Shown here: piece after piece, positions 1 through 9,375 of the stretch
How positions within the stretch are numbered: the stretch's first letter is position 1
Layout of the letters: each line of letters begins with the position of its first letter
NCBI RefSeq assembly: GCF_014904735.1
Contig: NZ_JACZCR010000003.1
Span: forward strand, 1 to 64,000
DNA length: 64,000 bases
Direction of reading: 5' to 3'
Origin: Microbulbifer hainanensis
GTDB lineage: Bacteria; Pseudomonadota; Gammaproteobacteria; Pseudomonadales; Cellvibrionaceae
Notes under the pieces: model-generated
What the model was told of the DNA's origin: nothing
Database searches by the model: none
What the model saw: the letters and a program-made list of their open reading frames with translations, nothing else
Program-made: the position numbers and the translations under genes

Positions 1-40
1 CGGCAACAGGGCCGCCACCACACAAACTACGGAGCGCCCA

Positions 41-940
41 GTGGAAATCCAATGGCTCAAGGCCTTCCTGGCCATCGCCGAACAGGGCTCGGTGTCCGAG
101 GCCGCGGAACAGCTGCACCTGACCCAGCCCGCAGTCAGCAAGCGCCTGGCCGCCCTCGAACAGCAGCTCGATACGGCCCTGTTCGACCGCATCGGCCGCC
201 GCCTGCAGCTGACCGACGCTGGCCGTGCGCTGCTGCCGCGGGCGCGCCATATCCTCAACGAAGTCAGCGATGCCGAGCGCGAACTGCGCGCCCTCGGCGG
301 CCAAGTAACCGGCAGCCTGCGCATCGCCACTAGCCACCACGTCGGCCTGCATCACCTGCCACCGGTACTTAAGGAGTTCAGCGCCCGCTATCCGGATGTG
401 GCGCTGGATATCGATTTCGTCGATTCGGAACAGGCCTACGAAGCGCTGATGGCCGGGGAATACGAACTGGCAGTGGTCACGCTGGCCCTGAAAGATTACC
501 CGAGCCTGGACGCGCGCATCATCTGGCCAGACCCCTGCGTGGTGGTCGCCGCCCCCGATCACCCGCTCGCCAAAATGTCCGCGCTGGATCTCGCCGACCT
601 GGCCCGCTATCCCGCGATACTGCCGGACCTGAACACCTATACCGGCCGCCTGATCAAACGCGAGTTCGATGCGCAGGGACTGAAACTCACCGCCAAGCTC
701 GCCACCAATTTTCTCGAAACCATCAAGATGATGGCCGGCGTCGGTCTCGGCTGGAGCGTACTGCCGCGCACGCTGGTCGACGAAAGCCTCGCAGTGTTAC
801 CGGTAGAAAAACTGAATATCCTGCGCAACCTCGGTGTAATCAGCCACCGCGCACGCACACTCAGCAACGCCGCCAGCGCACTGCAGCAACTCCTGCTCGC
901 CGCAGCGAACAAAAAACCAGCAACCGATGCAAAACACTGA
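41..940 (+). CDS. LysR-family transcriptional regulator
   Basis: The 299-residue protein has the standard LysR layout. A winged helix-turn-helix occupies about residues 1-60 (SVSEAAEQLHLTQPAVSKRL is the recognition region), and a periplasmic-binding-protein-like effector domain occupies about 90-290. The start is GTG with GGAG seven bases upstream. LysR proteins bind DNA as tetramers and respond to a small-molecule effector. The effector cannot be named from sequence. The next gene on the same strand encodes an outer-membrane barrel about 100 bp away, but nothing proves that it is the target. The upstream context is cut by the window edge. Confidence 0.9.
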   Translation: MEIQWLKAFLAIAEQGSVSEAAEQLHLTQPAVSKRLAALEQQLDTALFDRIGRRLQLTDAGRALLPRARHILNEVSDAERELRALGGQVTGSLRIATSHHVGLHHLPPVLKEFSARYPDVALDIDFVDSEQAYEALMAGEYELAVVTLALKDYPSLDARIIWPDPCVVVAAPDHPLAKMSALDLADLARYPAILPDLNTYTGRLIKREFDAQGLKLTAKLATNFLETIKMMAGVGLGWSVLPRTLVDESLAVLPVEKLNILRNLGVISHRARTLSNAASALQQLLLAAANKKPATDAKH

Positions 941-1037
941 ACCGGTTCACAAAAAAAACCAAAAATGTGCGGCGAACACCGGCTTGCGCTAAATAAAGAA
1001 GGTAAACTCCGGCGCAGTTTCGAACGGAGAGAACCCA

Positions 1038-1775
1038 ATGAAAAAAATAACCCTAGCCCTGTGCGCAGCACTAGCCAGTGGCGCAGCGAGCGCCGACACC
1101 ATTCTCGGATTTGACGCTACTGCCGGTGTCTGGCAGCCAAGTTACAGCGGTGCCGTCGGTGTCGACGACTTCAATGTCGACAAGTTCGCGCTGGATGAAG
1201 ACAACATCACTTTTATCCAGGCTGCCCTCGAGCACCCGATTCCCCTGGTACCGAACATCCTCGTCGCCCACAGCAAGATGGGTACCACCGGCATGGCCGA
1301 CCTGAGTCAATCCGTGCAGTTCGGTGATGAAACTTTCACCGCCGGCACCAACGTGAATGCCGACCTGGACCTGAGCCACACCGACGCGACCCTCTATTAC
1401 GAGATCCTGGACAACTGGGTAAATCTGGATCTGGGCCTGACCGCGCGCCAGTACAAGGGCAACCTGAAGCTGACCAGCGACATGCAGTCCGAAGACATTG
1501 AACTGAACGGCGTGCTGCCGATGGCCTACGCCATGGCGCGCTTCGACCTGCCATTTACCGGCTGGTCCATCGTTGCCCAGGGCAACGGCACCGGTTACAA
1601 GGGCGACACCCTCACCGACCTCACCGCCAAGGTGCGCTGGGACTTCGCTCCGGCACTGGATTTCGCCGTTGAGGCCGGCTATCGCAGCATGTCGCTCAAG
1701 CTGTCAGAGCTGGACGACCTGCAGAGCGACCTGACCATCAAGGGTCCATACCTGGGACTGAACCTGCACCTGTAA
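1038..1775 (+). CDS. Outer-membrane beta-barrel protein, TIGR04219-like
   Basis: The 245-residue protein begins with a clear Sec signal peptide (MKKITLALCAALASGAASA, cleavage before DTILG). The mature part is made of alternating amphipathic strands and ends in LGLNLHL, typical of an outer-membrane barrel C-terminus. Length and pattern fit the TIGR04219 family, whose function is unknown. It has a good ribosome site (ACGGAGAG) and is followed 20 bp later by a strong terminator, so it is probably a monocistronic unit. The family call comes from recognition of the pattern, not from a search. Confidence 0.75.
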   Translation: MKKITLALCAALASGAASADTILGFDATAGVWQPSYSGAVGVDDFNVDKFALDEDNITFIQAALEHPIPLVPNILVAHSKMGTTGMADLSQSVQFGDETFTAGTNVNADLDLSHTDATLYYEILDNWVNLDLGLTARQYKGNLKLTSDMQSEDIELNGVLPMAYAMARFDLPFTGWSIVAQGNGTGYKGDTLTDLTAKVRWDFAPALDFAVEAGYRSMSLKLSELDDLQSDLTIKGPYLGLNLHL

Positions 1776-1792
1776 GGCGGTTCACCCGGTAC

Positions 1793-1828
1793 AAAAAAGG
1801 GCGGCCACTGGCCGCCCTTTTTGTTTTT
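1793..1828 (+). terminator. Rho-independent terminator after the barrel gene
   Basis: An 8-bp perfect stem GGGCGGCC / GGCCGCCC (1799-1806 with 1810-1817) has a 3-base loop and is followed by TTTTTGTTTTT. It ends the transcript of the outer-membrane protein gene. Confidence 0.92.
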
Positions 1829-2041
1829 ACCGCACGCTTTGACGATCCCCGCCCCGCCCCGCCCTTACGCTATCTTCTAGCGGATAGAATTATTTGCCTC
1901 GCTGAAATCAATGTTTCACCCACCGAGTTAAAAGTGGTCTTGGAGGCAGCAATTCCCGCGAACGATTGCGTGAGTCCAACGCCGCTCCCCGGTCTACTCT
2001 TTGAAAAGAAACTTAACTCTGTCCCAACTCGGCAAGGGTGC

Positions 2042-2965
2042 GTGGTTTTGGGTGACTCTATCGACAAAGAATTGACCGCACTGGCCGAGGCAATTGACAG
2101 CCAGTGCGAAGGTGATGGCGCCCAGTCAACGCCGCTGCCGGGGCTCAGCCTAGCCCGCGTTACCACCCCCAGCCATCCGCTGCAAACCACCTATGACGCC
2201 GCAGTGTGCGTGATAGCACAGGGACGCAAGCAGGCGATGCTGGGCGACCAGCGCTTTGAATATGGTGCTGGCAATTATTTACTGGTCTCGATAGACGTTC
2301 CGGTAACGGGTCAAATTGTCGAAGCATCCGCAAAGAAACCGTATCTGTCCCTGCTTCTGGAGCTGGATTCTGACATCCTCGGGGAGCTTATATTGCAAGC
2401 CGGCTCCGAAGCGGAACGCGCCGAACAACTTCACCCCAGTCTGGCCGTCGCCAACGCGTCGCCGCAATTGCTGGACGCGGCCACCCGGCTTGTCCGCCTG
2501 CTGCAAACACCGGAGGACCTGGCAGCGCTGGGCAAGCCAACGAAGCAGGAAATCTTCTACTGGCTTCTCAAAGGCCGATGCGGTGCCCAACTGCGCCAGA
2601 TTTCCCAGAGCGAAAGCAAATTGCAACAGGTGAACCGCGCCGTAACCTGGCTCAAGCAGCATTTTCGTGAGCGGGTTCATGCTGACGATCTCGCCGACAT
2701 CGCAAGCATGAGCGCGTCGGCACTGTACAAGCACTTCAGGATCATCACCAATATGACGCCGCTGCAATACCAGAAGCAACTGCGACTTCAGGAAGCGCGC
2801 AGGCTGATGCTGTTCGATGCTCTGGATGCCGGCAGCGCCAGTCATGCGGTGGGATATGAAAGTCCATCTCAATTCAGCCGCGAATATAGCCGCCTTTTTG
2901 GCGCCCCCCCCATGAAGGACCTCGCACGTCTGCGGGAAGCTCCGGCAGAACTGCGATATGTTTGA
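2042..2965 (+). CDS. AraC-family regulator (YqhC-like, AraC_N type)
   Basis: The protein combines an AraC_N-type cupin-like N-terminal half (LLVSIDVPVTGQIVEAS is characteristic) with a C-terminal double helix-turn-helix (about the last 100 residues; MSASALYKHFRIITNMTPLQ and VGYESPSQFSREYSRLFG). The open frame extends upstream to a GTG at 1934. Family members start shortly before the SIDKELTAL segment, so the GTG at 2042 is preferred; the start is uncertain. In E. coli the related YqhC controls an alcohol dehydrogenase and an aldo/keto reductase in response to aldehydes. Here an aldo/keto reductase remnant and a zinc alcohol dehydrogenase lie directly downstream, which suggests a similar circuit (inference). 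Confidence 0.82.
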   Translation: MVLGDSIDKELTALAEAIDSQCEGDGAQSTPLPGLSLARVTTPSHPLQTTYDAAVCVIAQGRKQAMLGDQRFEYGAGNYLLVSIDVPVTGQIVEASAKKPYLSLLLELDSDILGELILQAGSEAERAEQLHPSLAVANASPQLLDAATRLVRLLQTPEDLAALGKPTKQEIFYWLLKGRCGAQLRQISQSESKLQQVNRAVTWLKQHFRERVHADDLADIASMSASALYKHFRIITNMTPLQYQKQLRLQEARRLMLFDALDAGSASHAVGYESPSQFSREYSRLFGAPPMKDLARLREAPAELRYV

Positions 2966-3018
2966 GGACTACATTCGCCATCGACTGGAAAATCAGCCCT
3001 TCCTTCGGGAGATTAAAG

Positions 3019-3291
3019 AAGGAAGAACTGCCCACATGGCTGAAACTCGGCATCGGATTCGTTCCGTTCGGCCCGCAGGGCAAAGGCTTTCTCAGCGGCG
3101 CGATCGGCGAATTCACCAGTTTCGACAGCAGTGATTTCCGCGACTTAGCGCCCCGCCTGAAAGAAAGTCTCGCTACAGTCGATTTGGAGTTGACCCCGGA
3201 AGACCTGAAAGAGATCGAAACAGCGCTGGCCGATATTTCCGTGCAGGGCGACCGCTATCCCGAAAAGCTGGCAGCCCGGGTCAACCGTTAG
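3019..3291 (+). pseudogene. Aldo/keto reductase remnant with internal deletion
   Basis: Two separate parts of a classical aldo/keto reductase are joined in one short frame. The first covers LGIGFVPFGPQGKGFLSGAI and FDSSDFRDLAPR. The second is the C-terminal VDLELTPEDLKEIETALADI and VQGDRYPEKL. The roughly 60-70 residues normally between them, and the whole N-terminal half of the TIM barrel with the catalytic Tyr/Lys, are absent. No convincing start codon exists, since the first available one is a TTG near the AraC stop. It is therefore a decayed gene between the AraC regulator and the alcohol dehydrogenase, in the place where an intact reductase would be expected. Confidence 0.8.
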
Positions 3292-3311
3292 ACATACAGA
3301 GGAGCAAGAAC

Positions 3312-4373
3312 ATGAAGACAACCGGCTACGCCGCCCAATCCGCCGGAGCGCCCCTGGCGCCGTTCGAATTTGAACGCCGCGATCTACGCCCCAACGACGT
3401 CGCCATGGAAATCCTCTACTGCGGCATCTGTCATACCGACCTGCATCAGGTTCGCAATGACTGGGGCCGGAGCAACTACCCGCTGGTGCCCGGCCACGAG
3501 ATCGTCGGCCGCGTGATCGATGTGGGCAGCGACGTCACCCACTACAAGGTGGGCGACACTGTCGCCGTCGGCTGCATGGTGGACTCCTGCCAGCACTGCG
3601 ACCAGTGCCACCACGGCGAGGAGCAAATGTGCCGCGAGGGCATGACCCAGACCTACAACGACGTGGATCGCATAACCGGAGACCGGACCTACGGCGGCTA
3701 TTCCAAGCACCTGGTGGTGCGTGAGGAATTCGTCCTGGGGGTACCGGACGGCCTGGACGCTTCCCGCGCCGCGCCGCTGCTGTGCGCCGGCATCACCACC
3801 TATTCACCGCTGCGTACCTGGAATGTGGGGCCCGGCAGCCGCGTGGGCGTGATCGGGCTCGGCGGACTGGGCCATATGGCGGTCAAGCTCGCCGCCGCCA
3901 TGGGTGCCGACGTGACAGTAATGAGCCGTTCGAAAGACAAGGAGGCCGATGCGCTGGCCCTCGGTGCCGATCGCCTGCTGGTCTCATCCAATAGTGAGGC
4001 GATGGAAGAAGCTGAGTCCAGTTTCGACCTGATCATCGATACCGTACCGGTCAAACACGACCTCAACCCGTATCTGCCCCTGCTGGATATAGACGGCACT
4101 CTGGTGCTCGTCGGTCAGATTGGCCCGCTCGAAGAACCGATCACCGTACCGATGATCATGGGGCGCCGCCGCATCGCTGGCTCGCCAATTGGCGGAATCG
4201 AAGAAACCCAGGAGTTGCTGAACTTCTGCGCGAAGAAAAACATTCTTCCCGAGTGCGAAATGATCCGCATGGATGAAGTCAACGAAGCCTTCGAGCGAAT
4301 GGAGCACGCCGATGTGCGCTACCGCTTTGTGATCGACATGGCGTCACTGGACGATTCCGGTAGCAAGGCGTAA
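3312..4373 (+). CDS. Zinc-dependent NAD(P) alcohol dehydrogenase (YahK/cinnamyl type)
   Basis: The 353-residue medium-chain dehydrogenase has the catalytic-zinc signature CGICHTD followed by GHE, a structural-zinc four-cysteine lobe (CQHCDQCHHGEEQMC) and a Rossmann GLGGLG motif for the cofactor. The overall pattern is that of YahK/AdhC-like aldehyde reductases of the cinnamyl alcohol dehydrogenase group. These interconvert aldehydes and alcohols in the cytoplasm, usually with NADPH. The ribosome site AGAGGAG precedes the ATG. The gene lies 20 bp after the aldo/keto reductase remnant and downstream of an AraC regulator, which suggests regulated aldehyde detoxification. Confidence 0.88.
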   Translation: MKTTGYAAQSAGAPLAPFEFERRDLRPNDVAMEILYCGICHTDLHQVRNDWGRSNYPLVPGHEIVGRVIDVGSDVTHYKVGDTVAVGCMVDSCQHCDQCHHGEEQMCREGMTQTYNDVDRITGDRTYGGYSKHLVVREEFVLGVPDGLDASRAAPLLCAGITTYSPLRTWNVGPGSRVGVIGLGGLGHMAVKLAAAMGADVTVMSRSKDKEADALALGADRLLVSSNSEAMEEAESSFDLIIDTVPVKHDLNPYLPLLDIDGTLVLVGQIGPLEEPITVPMIMGRRRIAGSPIGGIEETQELLNFCAKKNILPECEMIRMDEVNEAFERMEHADVRYRFVIDMASLDDSGSKA

Positions 4374-4386
4374 TCGGGCTGACAAA

Positions 4387-4410
4387 TGGCCCGCTACGGA
4401 GAGCGGGCCA
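4387..4410. terminator. Stem-loop between convergent adh and aroC
   Basis: A 9-bp inverted repeat, TGGCCCGCT / AGCGGGCCA, has a 6-base loop and lies between the convergent alcohol dehydrogenase and aroC genes. There is no strong T tract on either side (TTTGTC follows on the minus strand), so terminator function is only probable. Confidence 0.5.
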
Positions 4411-4515
4411 GAGAGGGCTGGATAAGCGCGTAATGGATTTGGCACAGTGAGATTGCGGCCGAGTCACACACCCTGGAGCTGAGAAGACGCGCGAAAGGTC
4501 TTTGTCAGCACCCGG

Positions 4516-5601
4516 TTAAATGGTGACGACGCCCGACTGAACGTCGCCGTTCTGCGCGCGCTGGCGCATGACGTGATCGATCAGGACCAGCGCCATCATT
4601 GCCTCGGCAATCGGCGTCGCGCGGATACCGACACAGGGATCGTGGCGGCCCTTGGTGACCACTTCGATCGGGTTGCCGTGTACATCGATACTGCGCCCGG
4701 GAATACGCAGGCTGGAAGTGGGCTTCAGGGCGATGTGGGCAATCAGTTCCTGGCCACTGGAAATACCGCCGAGCACGCCACCGGCATTGTTGGACAGGAA
4801 TCCCTCCGGGGTGATTTCGTCGCGGTGCTCGGTGCCCTTCTGCGCAACGCTGTCGAACCCCGCACCGATCTCGACGCCCTTGACCGCGTTGATGCTCATC
4901 AGCGCGTGTGCCAGGTCCGCATCCAGTCGATCGAAGATGGGCTCACCCAGACCCGCGGGCACGCCGCTCGCGTGTACTGAGATGCGCGCGCCGATGGAAT
5001 TGCCCTCCTTGATCAGCGCCTGCATATAGGCTTCCATTTCCGGCACCTTGTCCGCGTCCGGGCAGAAGAACGGATTCTCGCTCACCTGCTCCCAGTCGAG
5101 CTTTTCCACCTTGATCGGGCCGAGCTGCGACAGGTAGCCGCGCACTTCAATACCGTACTGTTCCCGCAACCATTTCTTGGCAATGGCTCCGGCAGCGACG
5201 CGCATGGCCGTCTCGCGGGCAGACGAGCGGCCGCCGCCGCGGTAGTCGCGCACGCCGTATTTCTGCCAGTAGGTGTAGTCCGCGTGGGCCGGGCGTACCT
5301 GCTCGGCGATATTGGCGTAATCCTTGGAGCGCTGGTCGGTATTCTCGATCAGCAGGCCAATGGGTGTGCCGGTGGTTTTGCCCTCGAACACGCCGGACAA
5401 GATCTTGACCTGATCCGCCTCGCGGCGCTGGGTGGTGTAGCGGGAAGTGCCCGGCTTGCGCCGGTCCAGCTCCAGCTGGATTTCCTCTTCGCTGATTTCC
5501 AGCCCGGGCGGACAGCCGTCGACGATGCAGCCCAGCGCCGGCCCGTGGCTCTCGCCGAAAGTGGTGACGCAAAACAGCTTGCCAAAAGTGTTGCCCGACA
5601 T
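4516..5601 (-). CDS. aroC: Chorismate synthase
   Basis: The 361-residue protein matches bacterial chorismate synthase along its whole length. Visible landmarks are the N-terminal [18 protein letters not shown], the central [12 protein letters not shown] and [11 protein letters not shown], and the C-terminal [17 protein letters not shown]. It converts 5-enolpyruvylshikimate-3-phosphate to chorismate using reduced FMN, the last common step of aromatic amino-acid synthesis. It starts at ATG with GGGAAA upstream and lies about 130 bp downstream of prmB, the common gammaproteobacterial order. Confidence 0.98.
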   Translation of the reverse strand: MSGNTFGKLFCVTTFGESHGPALGCIVDGCPPGLEISEEEIQLELDRRKPGTSRYTTQRREADQVKILSGVFEGKTTGTPIGLLIENTDQRSKDYANIAEQVRPAHADYTYWQKYGVRDYRGGGRSSARETAMRVAAGAIAKKWLREQYGIEVRGYLSQLGPIKVEKLDWEQVSENPFFCPDADKVPEMEAYMQALIKEGNSIGARISVHASGVPAGLGEPIFDRLDADLAHALMSINAVKGVEIGAGFDSVAQKGTEHRDEITPEGFLSNNAGGVLGGISSGQELIAHIALKPTSSLRIPGRSIDVHGNPIEVVTKGRHDPCVGIRATPIAEAMMALVLIDHVMRQRAQNGDVQSGVVTI

Positions 5602-5732
5602 ATGCGATTTCCCTGCCTACTTTCCCGTCAGAAACTGGAGAACGGCGCATTATAGATTATTCGCCGCGCCGGTGCGCCGCGCGCCGCAAAAAGCGGCGCC
5701 GGTACGCGGTGCGCGGCTATCTCTAGGATCAG

Positions 5733-6656
5733 TTATTCGCCGTCGAAAAAGGATTGGTAGGCCAGCAGCTCCTCGCGGCTGATGGCGAAAACGCCGTGGC
5801 CGCCATCGGCGAACTCCGGCCAGACAAAGGGCACCTGCGGGAAGGCCTCTTCCAGTGCTTCCCAGCTGTTGCCGACCTCGCAGACCAGCAGGCCGTCCGG
5901 CTGCAGGTGGTTGGCCGCTTCGCGCAGCAGGCGGCGGGTGAAGTCGAGCCCGTCGTCGCCGGAGCCGAGAGCGATTTCCGGCTCGGCGCGGTATTCCTCG
6001 GGCATCTCAGACAGGTCCCGCGCATCCACGTAGGGCGGATTGCACACGATCAGCTCGTAACTGAATCCGTCCAGTCCGGCGAACAGATCCGATTGCACCG
6101 CGCGCACCCGCTCGTTCAGGTCGTGGCGGTTGATATTGATCTGCGCCACTTCGACGGCACCCTCGGAGATATCGCTCAGGTCCACCCGCGCCTCGGGAAA
6201 CGCCTCGGCACAGGCGATACCGATGCAGCCGCTACCGCAGCAAAGATCCAGGATCGCCAGCGGTTCCACCTGCAGCCACGGTTGGAACTCGTTGCGGATC
6301 AATTCGCCGATCGGCGAGCGCGGCACCAGCACCCGCTCGTCCACATAAAAATCCATGCCACAGAAGTGCGCTTCGTGGGTCAGGTAGGCGGCCGGCAGGC
6401 GCTCGGTGAAGCGGCGCTCCAGCAGGCTCATCACTTCGCGGCGCTCGTCCATGGTCAGGCGCGCCTGCAGGACTTCCGGCTTGCTCTCCAGTGGCAGGTG
6501 CAGGCCGTGCATGACCAGCAGCAGCGCCTCGTCCCATGCGTTGTCGGTACCGTGGCCGAACCAGAGTCCCGCCTCGTTGAAGCGGCTGGCGCCCCAGCGG
6601 ATGAAATCCAGCACGGTACACAGCTCGTGCAGGCTGGCTTCACGCTTTTCTATCAT
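5733..6656 (-). CDS. prmB: Ribosomal protein L3 glutamine methyltransferase
   Basis: The 307-residue protein has a PrmB/PrmC-type N-terminal helical domain and a Rossmann methyltransferase domain with motif I LDLCCGSGCIGIA and the glutamine-binding NPPY motif (IVCNPPYVDARDL). The ARDLSEMP and EIALGSGDDGLDF segments are typical of PrmB. It N5-methylates a glutamine in ribosomal protein L3 using S-adenosylmethionine. AAGGATAG precedes the ATG. The gene is upstream of aroC on the same strand; the intergenic DNA holds a GC hairpin (5681-5699) with a five-base loop. Confidence 0.95.
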   Translation of the reverse strand: MIEKREASLHELCTVLDFIRWGASRFNEAGLWFGHGTDNAWDEALLLVMHGLHLPLESKPEVLQARLTMDERREVMSLLERRFTERLPAAYLTHEAHFCGMDFYVDERVLVPRSPIGELIRNEFQPWLQVEPLAILDLCCGSGCIGIACAEAFPEARVDLSDISEGAVEVAQININRHDLNERVRAVQSDLFAGLDGFSYELIVCNPPYVDARDLSEMPEEYRAEPEIALGSGDDGLDFTRRLLREAANHLQPDGLLVCEVGNSWEALEEAFPQVPFVWPEFADGGHGVFAISREELLAYQSFFDGE

Positions 6657-6878
6657 TCACTCTATCCTTTACATATTTTGGCCGGATCCGAGCCGGCAGG
6701 CCCGCGCGATCGGCGCGAGAGTACGGCAGAAATTCGGCAACAGGTGATCCATGCAGCCCACCCGCGAGTAAAATGACCGGGGCGCCATCCGCGCCCAACG
6801 GCGGAACTTTACTCAGGGGTGACAAAAGCTTAGGGTAGCGCACCCGCCCCTCGGGCTGAGATATTGGAATACGACCAG

Positions 6879-7418
6879 ATGAACGAACACTACGCGCGAA
6901 TTATTGAGGCAATCGGCGAAGATCCGCAACGTCCGGGTCTGGTGGACACACCCGCGCGCGCTGCCAAGGCCATGGAATACCTGACCCGGGGTTACAAGCA
7001 GTCCGTGGAAGACGTCGTCAACGACGCCCTGTTCCCATCCGATTGCAGCGAAATGGTTCTGGTCAAGGATATCGAGCTCTACTCCCTGTGCGAGCATCAC
7101 CTGCTGCCGTTTATCGGCAAGGCCCACGTGGCCTATATTCCCGACGGCAAGGTAGTCGGCCTGTCCAAGGTGGCGCGTATCGTCGACATGTACGCCCGCC
7201 GCCTGCAGATCCAGGAGCAGCTCACCGTAGAGATTGCGAATACCCTGCAGAAGGTGACCGGCGCCGCGGGCGTTGGCGTCATTATCGAGGCCAAGCACAT
7301 GTGCATGATGATGCGCGGCGTCGAGAAGCAAAATTCGGTCATGAAGACCTCTGCGATGCTCGGAACCTTCCGCAGCAACCAGGCCACGCGCAACGAATTC
7401 CTTTCCCTGATCCGCTAG
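6879..7418 (+). CDS. folE: GTP cyclohydrolase I (FolE1)
   Basis: The protein carries the GTP cyclohydrolase I signatures [14 protein letters not shown] and [15 protein letters not shown] (zinc-binding Cys/His set and substrate pocket), and [10 protein letters not shown] with the third zinc-ligand cysteine. It converts GTP to 7,8-dihydroneopterin triphosphate for folate. The frame is open to a TTG at 6864, but the ATG at 6879 ([15 protein letters not shown]) fits the family start better. The length of about 179 residues is typical. The initiation site is weak on Shine-Dalgarno grounds, so the exact start is not certain. Confidence 0.96.
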   Translation: MNEHYARIIEAIGEDPQRPGLVDTPARAAKAMEYLTRGYKQSVEDVVNDALFPSDCSEMVLVKDIELYSLCEHHLLPFIGKAHVAYIPDGKVVGLSKVARIVDMYARRLQIQEQLTVEIANTLQKVTGAAGVGVIIEAKHMCMMMRGVEKQNSVMKTSAMLGTFRSNQATRNEFLSLIR

Positions 7419-7501
7419 CAGCGGAGTCATCGGCGACACAGGGAAGTGTAGTGTCCGACAGGCCGCCGTGCGGCCGCACAGCATTCACGGAGTGAAGCCA
7501 T

Positions 7502-7846
7502 ATGCCCCATATCGTTATCGAGTATGCGGAAAACCTGGAAGACAGGATTTCCATCCCCGCACTGGTGAGTTCCGCGCAGGACGCCATGCTCCGATCCGGG
7601 CTTTTCGCCTCCCATACCATCAAGACCCGCGCCCTGCCCTACCGCCATTTTATTGCCGGCGACAAGGGCGGCAGTTTCATTCACGCGGAGATCCGCCTGT
7701 TCGAGGGACGCAGCGAGCGCGACCGCGAATCCCTGAGCTCGGCGGTATTCAATTGCCTGTGCCAGTTTGCCGACGGGGTGCCGGCGGTGACAGTGGAAGT
7801 GCGGGAGATGGACGAGAACTGCTATTCGAAACGGCTGCCATTCTGA
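7502..7846 (+). CDS. 5-carboxymethyl-2-hydroxymuconate isomerase family (CHMI)
   Basis: The 114-residue protein resembles 5-carboxymethyl-2-hydroxymuconate delta-isomerase, a trimeric tautomerase-fold enzyme whose catalytic base is the proline exposed after Met removal. Here the sequence starts MPHIVIEY. Conserved inner segments include SHTIKTRALPYRHF and FIHAEIRLFEGR. In homoprotocatechuate degradation it isomerises the ring-cleavage product. No other gene of that pathway is adjacent, so the physiological substrate is unknown and it may act as a stand-alone tautomerase. It has SD GGAG at 7489. Confidence 0.85.
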   Translation: MPHIVIEYAENLEDRISIPALVSSAQDAMLRSGLFASHTIKTRALPYRHFIAGDKGGSFIHAEIRLFEGRSERDRESLSSAVFNCLCQFADGVPAVTVEVREMDENCYSKRLPF

Positions 7847-7874
7847 CGCCTTCCTTCGCCGGCAGCAGCCCGCC

Positions 7875-8747
7875 CTATTCCGCTTCGCCGCGCAGGAAGG
7901 GCCCGAACCATTCGGCGATGGCCTCGGCGCCGTCTTCCATGTGCAGGTGGTGTCCACCGGGCAATTCCCTGACGGCGATATTGGGGTGATCGTCCAGTAG
8001 CGGCCGCAGGCGCGCAATGATATCGACGATGCCCGCCTCCGCCAGCACCAGCCGTACCGGCATCGCAGCCCGGTCGAGAAACGCCTGCACCTGGGCGTTG
8101 TTCAGTTTCACAGTCGACGTCGCCATCAGGCGCGGATCGTTACTCCAAACCACCGCGCCGCCATCGCCAGCGGCATGGGTACCGCGCTCTACCAAGCGCT
8201 GGGCGGCGTCGTCGCTGAGGCGGAACATGCCGTTCTTGCGCGCCTCCACCGCCTCTTCAATCGTGTCGAAATGGCGCGGCTTGCGCGCCCCGTAGCGGGC
8301 CCGCTGGGCGATGGCCTTGGCCAGCGTCTCCGGTGCCTCGGCATCCTGTGCCGGCGGCGGCACCAGGCCATCGATCAGCGCCATCCGCTCGATGCGGTCG
8401 GGAAAGGTACCCGCCGTCAGCATCGCCGCCACCGCGCCGCGCGAGTGGGCCAGCAGCGAGAACTTGCGCCAGCCCAGCGCGTGCGCCACCCCCAGCACGT
8501 CCTCCACTTCTTCCCAGATGTTGTAATTCGCATCCCGCGAGCGGTGGTAACTGAGTCCGTGCCCCGCCATATCCACCGCCACCAGGTTGATCCCGCCGAG
8601 CAGCGGCGCCAGCCGGTCGAAGCTGGCACAGTTGTCCAGCCAACCGTGCAGTGCCAGCACCGGCGCGCCATCGGGGTCGCCCCACTGGCGCGCGGCAATG
8701 GTCTTGCCATCGAATTCGAGGGAAATTTCGCGGGGAGACGGATTCAT
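7875..8747 (-). CDS. Alpha/beta-fold hydrolase
   Basis: The 290-residue protein has the alpha/beta hydrolase layout: oxyanion region LALHGWLDNCASF, nucleophile elbow AHSRGA (variant of GxSxG; the first glycine is Ala), and a C-terminal histidine in PGGHHLHME. The strand following the acid position is near LVLAEAGIVDII. Substrate unknown; related proteins include lipases/esterases annotated as serine hydrolase-like proteins. It is convergent with the CHMI gene and upstream of no clear operon partner. Confidence 0.82.
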   Translation of the reverse strand: MNPSPREISLEFDGKTIAARQWGDPDGAPVLALHGWLDNCASFDRLAPLLGGINLVAVDMAGHGLSYHRSRDANYNIWEEVEDVLGVAHALGWRKFSLLAHSRGAVAAMLTAGTFPDRIERMALIDGLVPPPAQDAEAPETLAKAIAQRARYGARKPRHFDTIEEAVEARKNGMFRLSDDAAQRLVERGTHAAGDGGAVVWSNDPRLMATSTVKLNNAQVQAFLDRAAMPVRLVLAEAGIVDIIARLRPLLDDHPNIAVRELPGGHHLHMEDGAEAIAEWFGPFLRGEAE

Positions 8748-8877
8748 AGGGAGGCCAAATCTGAAATAACCAGCATGGAATCTTGCCGACAGCGGCGAAG
8801 CCGTTCAATGACGCAATGCGCCAGGGCAGATGGTGGATTGACTGGGAAAGTCGGCAACGGCGGAGCGGAGTAAACGC

Positions 8878-9342
8878 CTATATTCCGTCGGCGTGCTGCA
8901 GCCACGCCAGTTCGGCGCAGCCATTGGCCCACACGTCGGCGTTGAGGCAGGCGAGGCTGGAAGTGCCCAGCGGGTGCGCGTTGTCGCTGCCACAGAGGCC
9001 ATTGACGAGGCTGCCCACCAGCGGCTGGTGGCTGACCAGCAGCAGGGGGAAATCCGCCGCGTCCGCTTGCTGCAGCGCATCGAGTACCGCCTGGGGATCG
9101 GTATCGCCGATCAGCAGCGGCTGCGTAGTGACTGGCAACTGCAGATGCTCGGCGACGATCTGTGCCGTCTGCAGGGTGCGCACAAAGGGACTGGCCCAGA
9201 TGGCGCGCACCTGCGCGAGTTCATCGGCGCGGCGCGCACAGATACCCGCCACCTGGGCGCGCCCGCGCTCGGTGAGCTGGCGGGCGGCATCGTCGCCGAA
9301 CATCGGTTCGGCCTGGCCGTGACGCAGTATCAACAGTTGCAC
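8878..9342 (-). CDS. sixA: Phosphohistidine phosphatase SixA
   Basis: The protein is a short histidine-phosphatase-superfamily member with the N-terminal RHG catalytic motif (LLILRHGQAEP) and LTERGRAQ. A second catalytic histidine lies in LLLVSHQPLVG. SixA removes phosphate from histidine in phosphotransfer (HPt) domains. The open frame reaches TTG at 9348, but GGAGG at 9352-9356 is correctly spaced only for the GTG at 9342, which also gives the family-typical start. The order gpsA / DUF4389 / sixA on one strand is common in gammaproteobacteria. Confidence 0.92.
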   Translation of the reverse strand: MQLLILRHGQAEPMFGDDAARQLTERGRAQVAGICARRADELAQVRAIWASPFVRTLQTAQIVAEHLQLPVTTQPLLIGDTDPQAVLDALQQADAADFPLLLVSHQPLVGSLVNGLCGSDNAHPLGTSSLACLNADVWANGCAELAWLQHADGI

Positions 9343-9375
9343 AGACAACCTCCGCGCTGGAGAGAGGGCCGGGAA

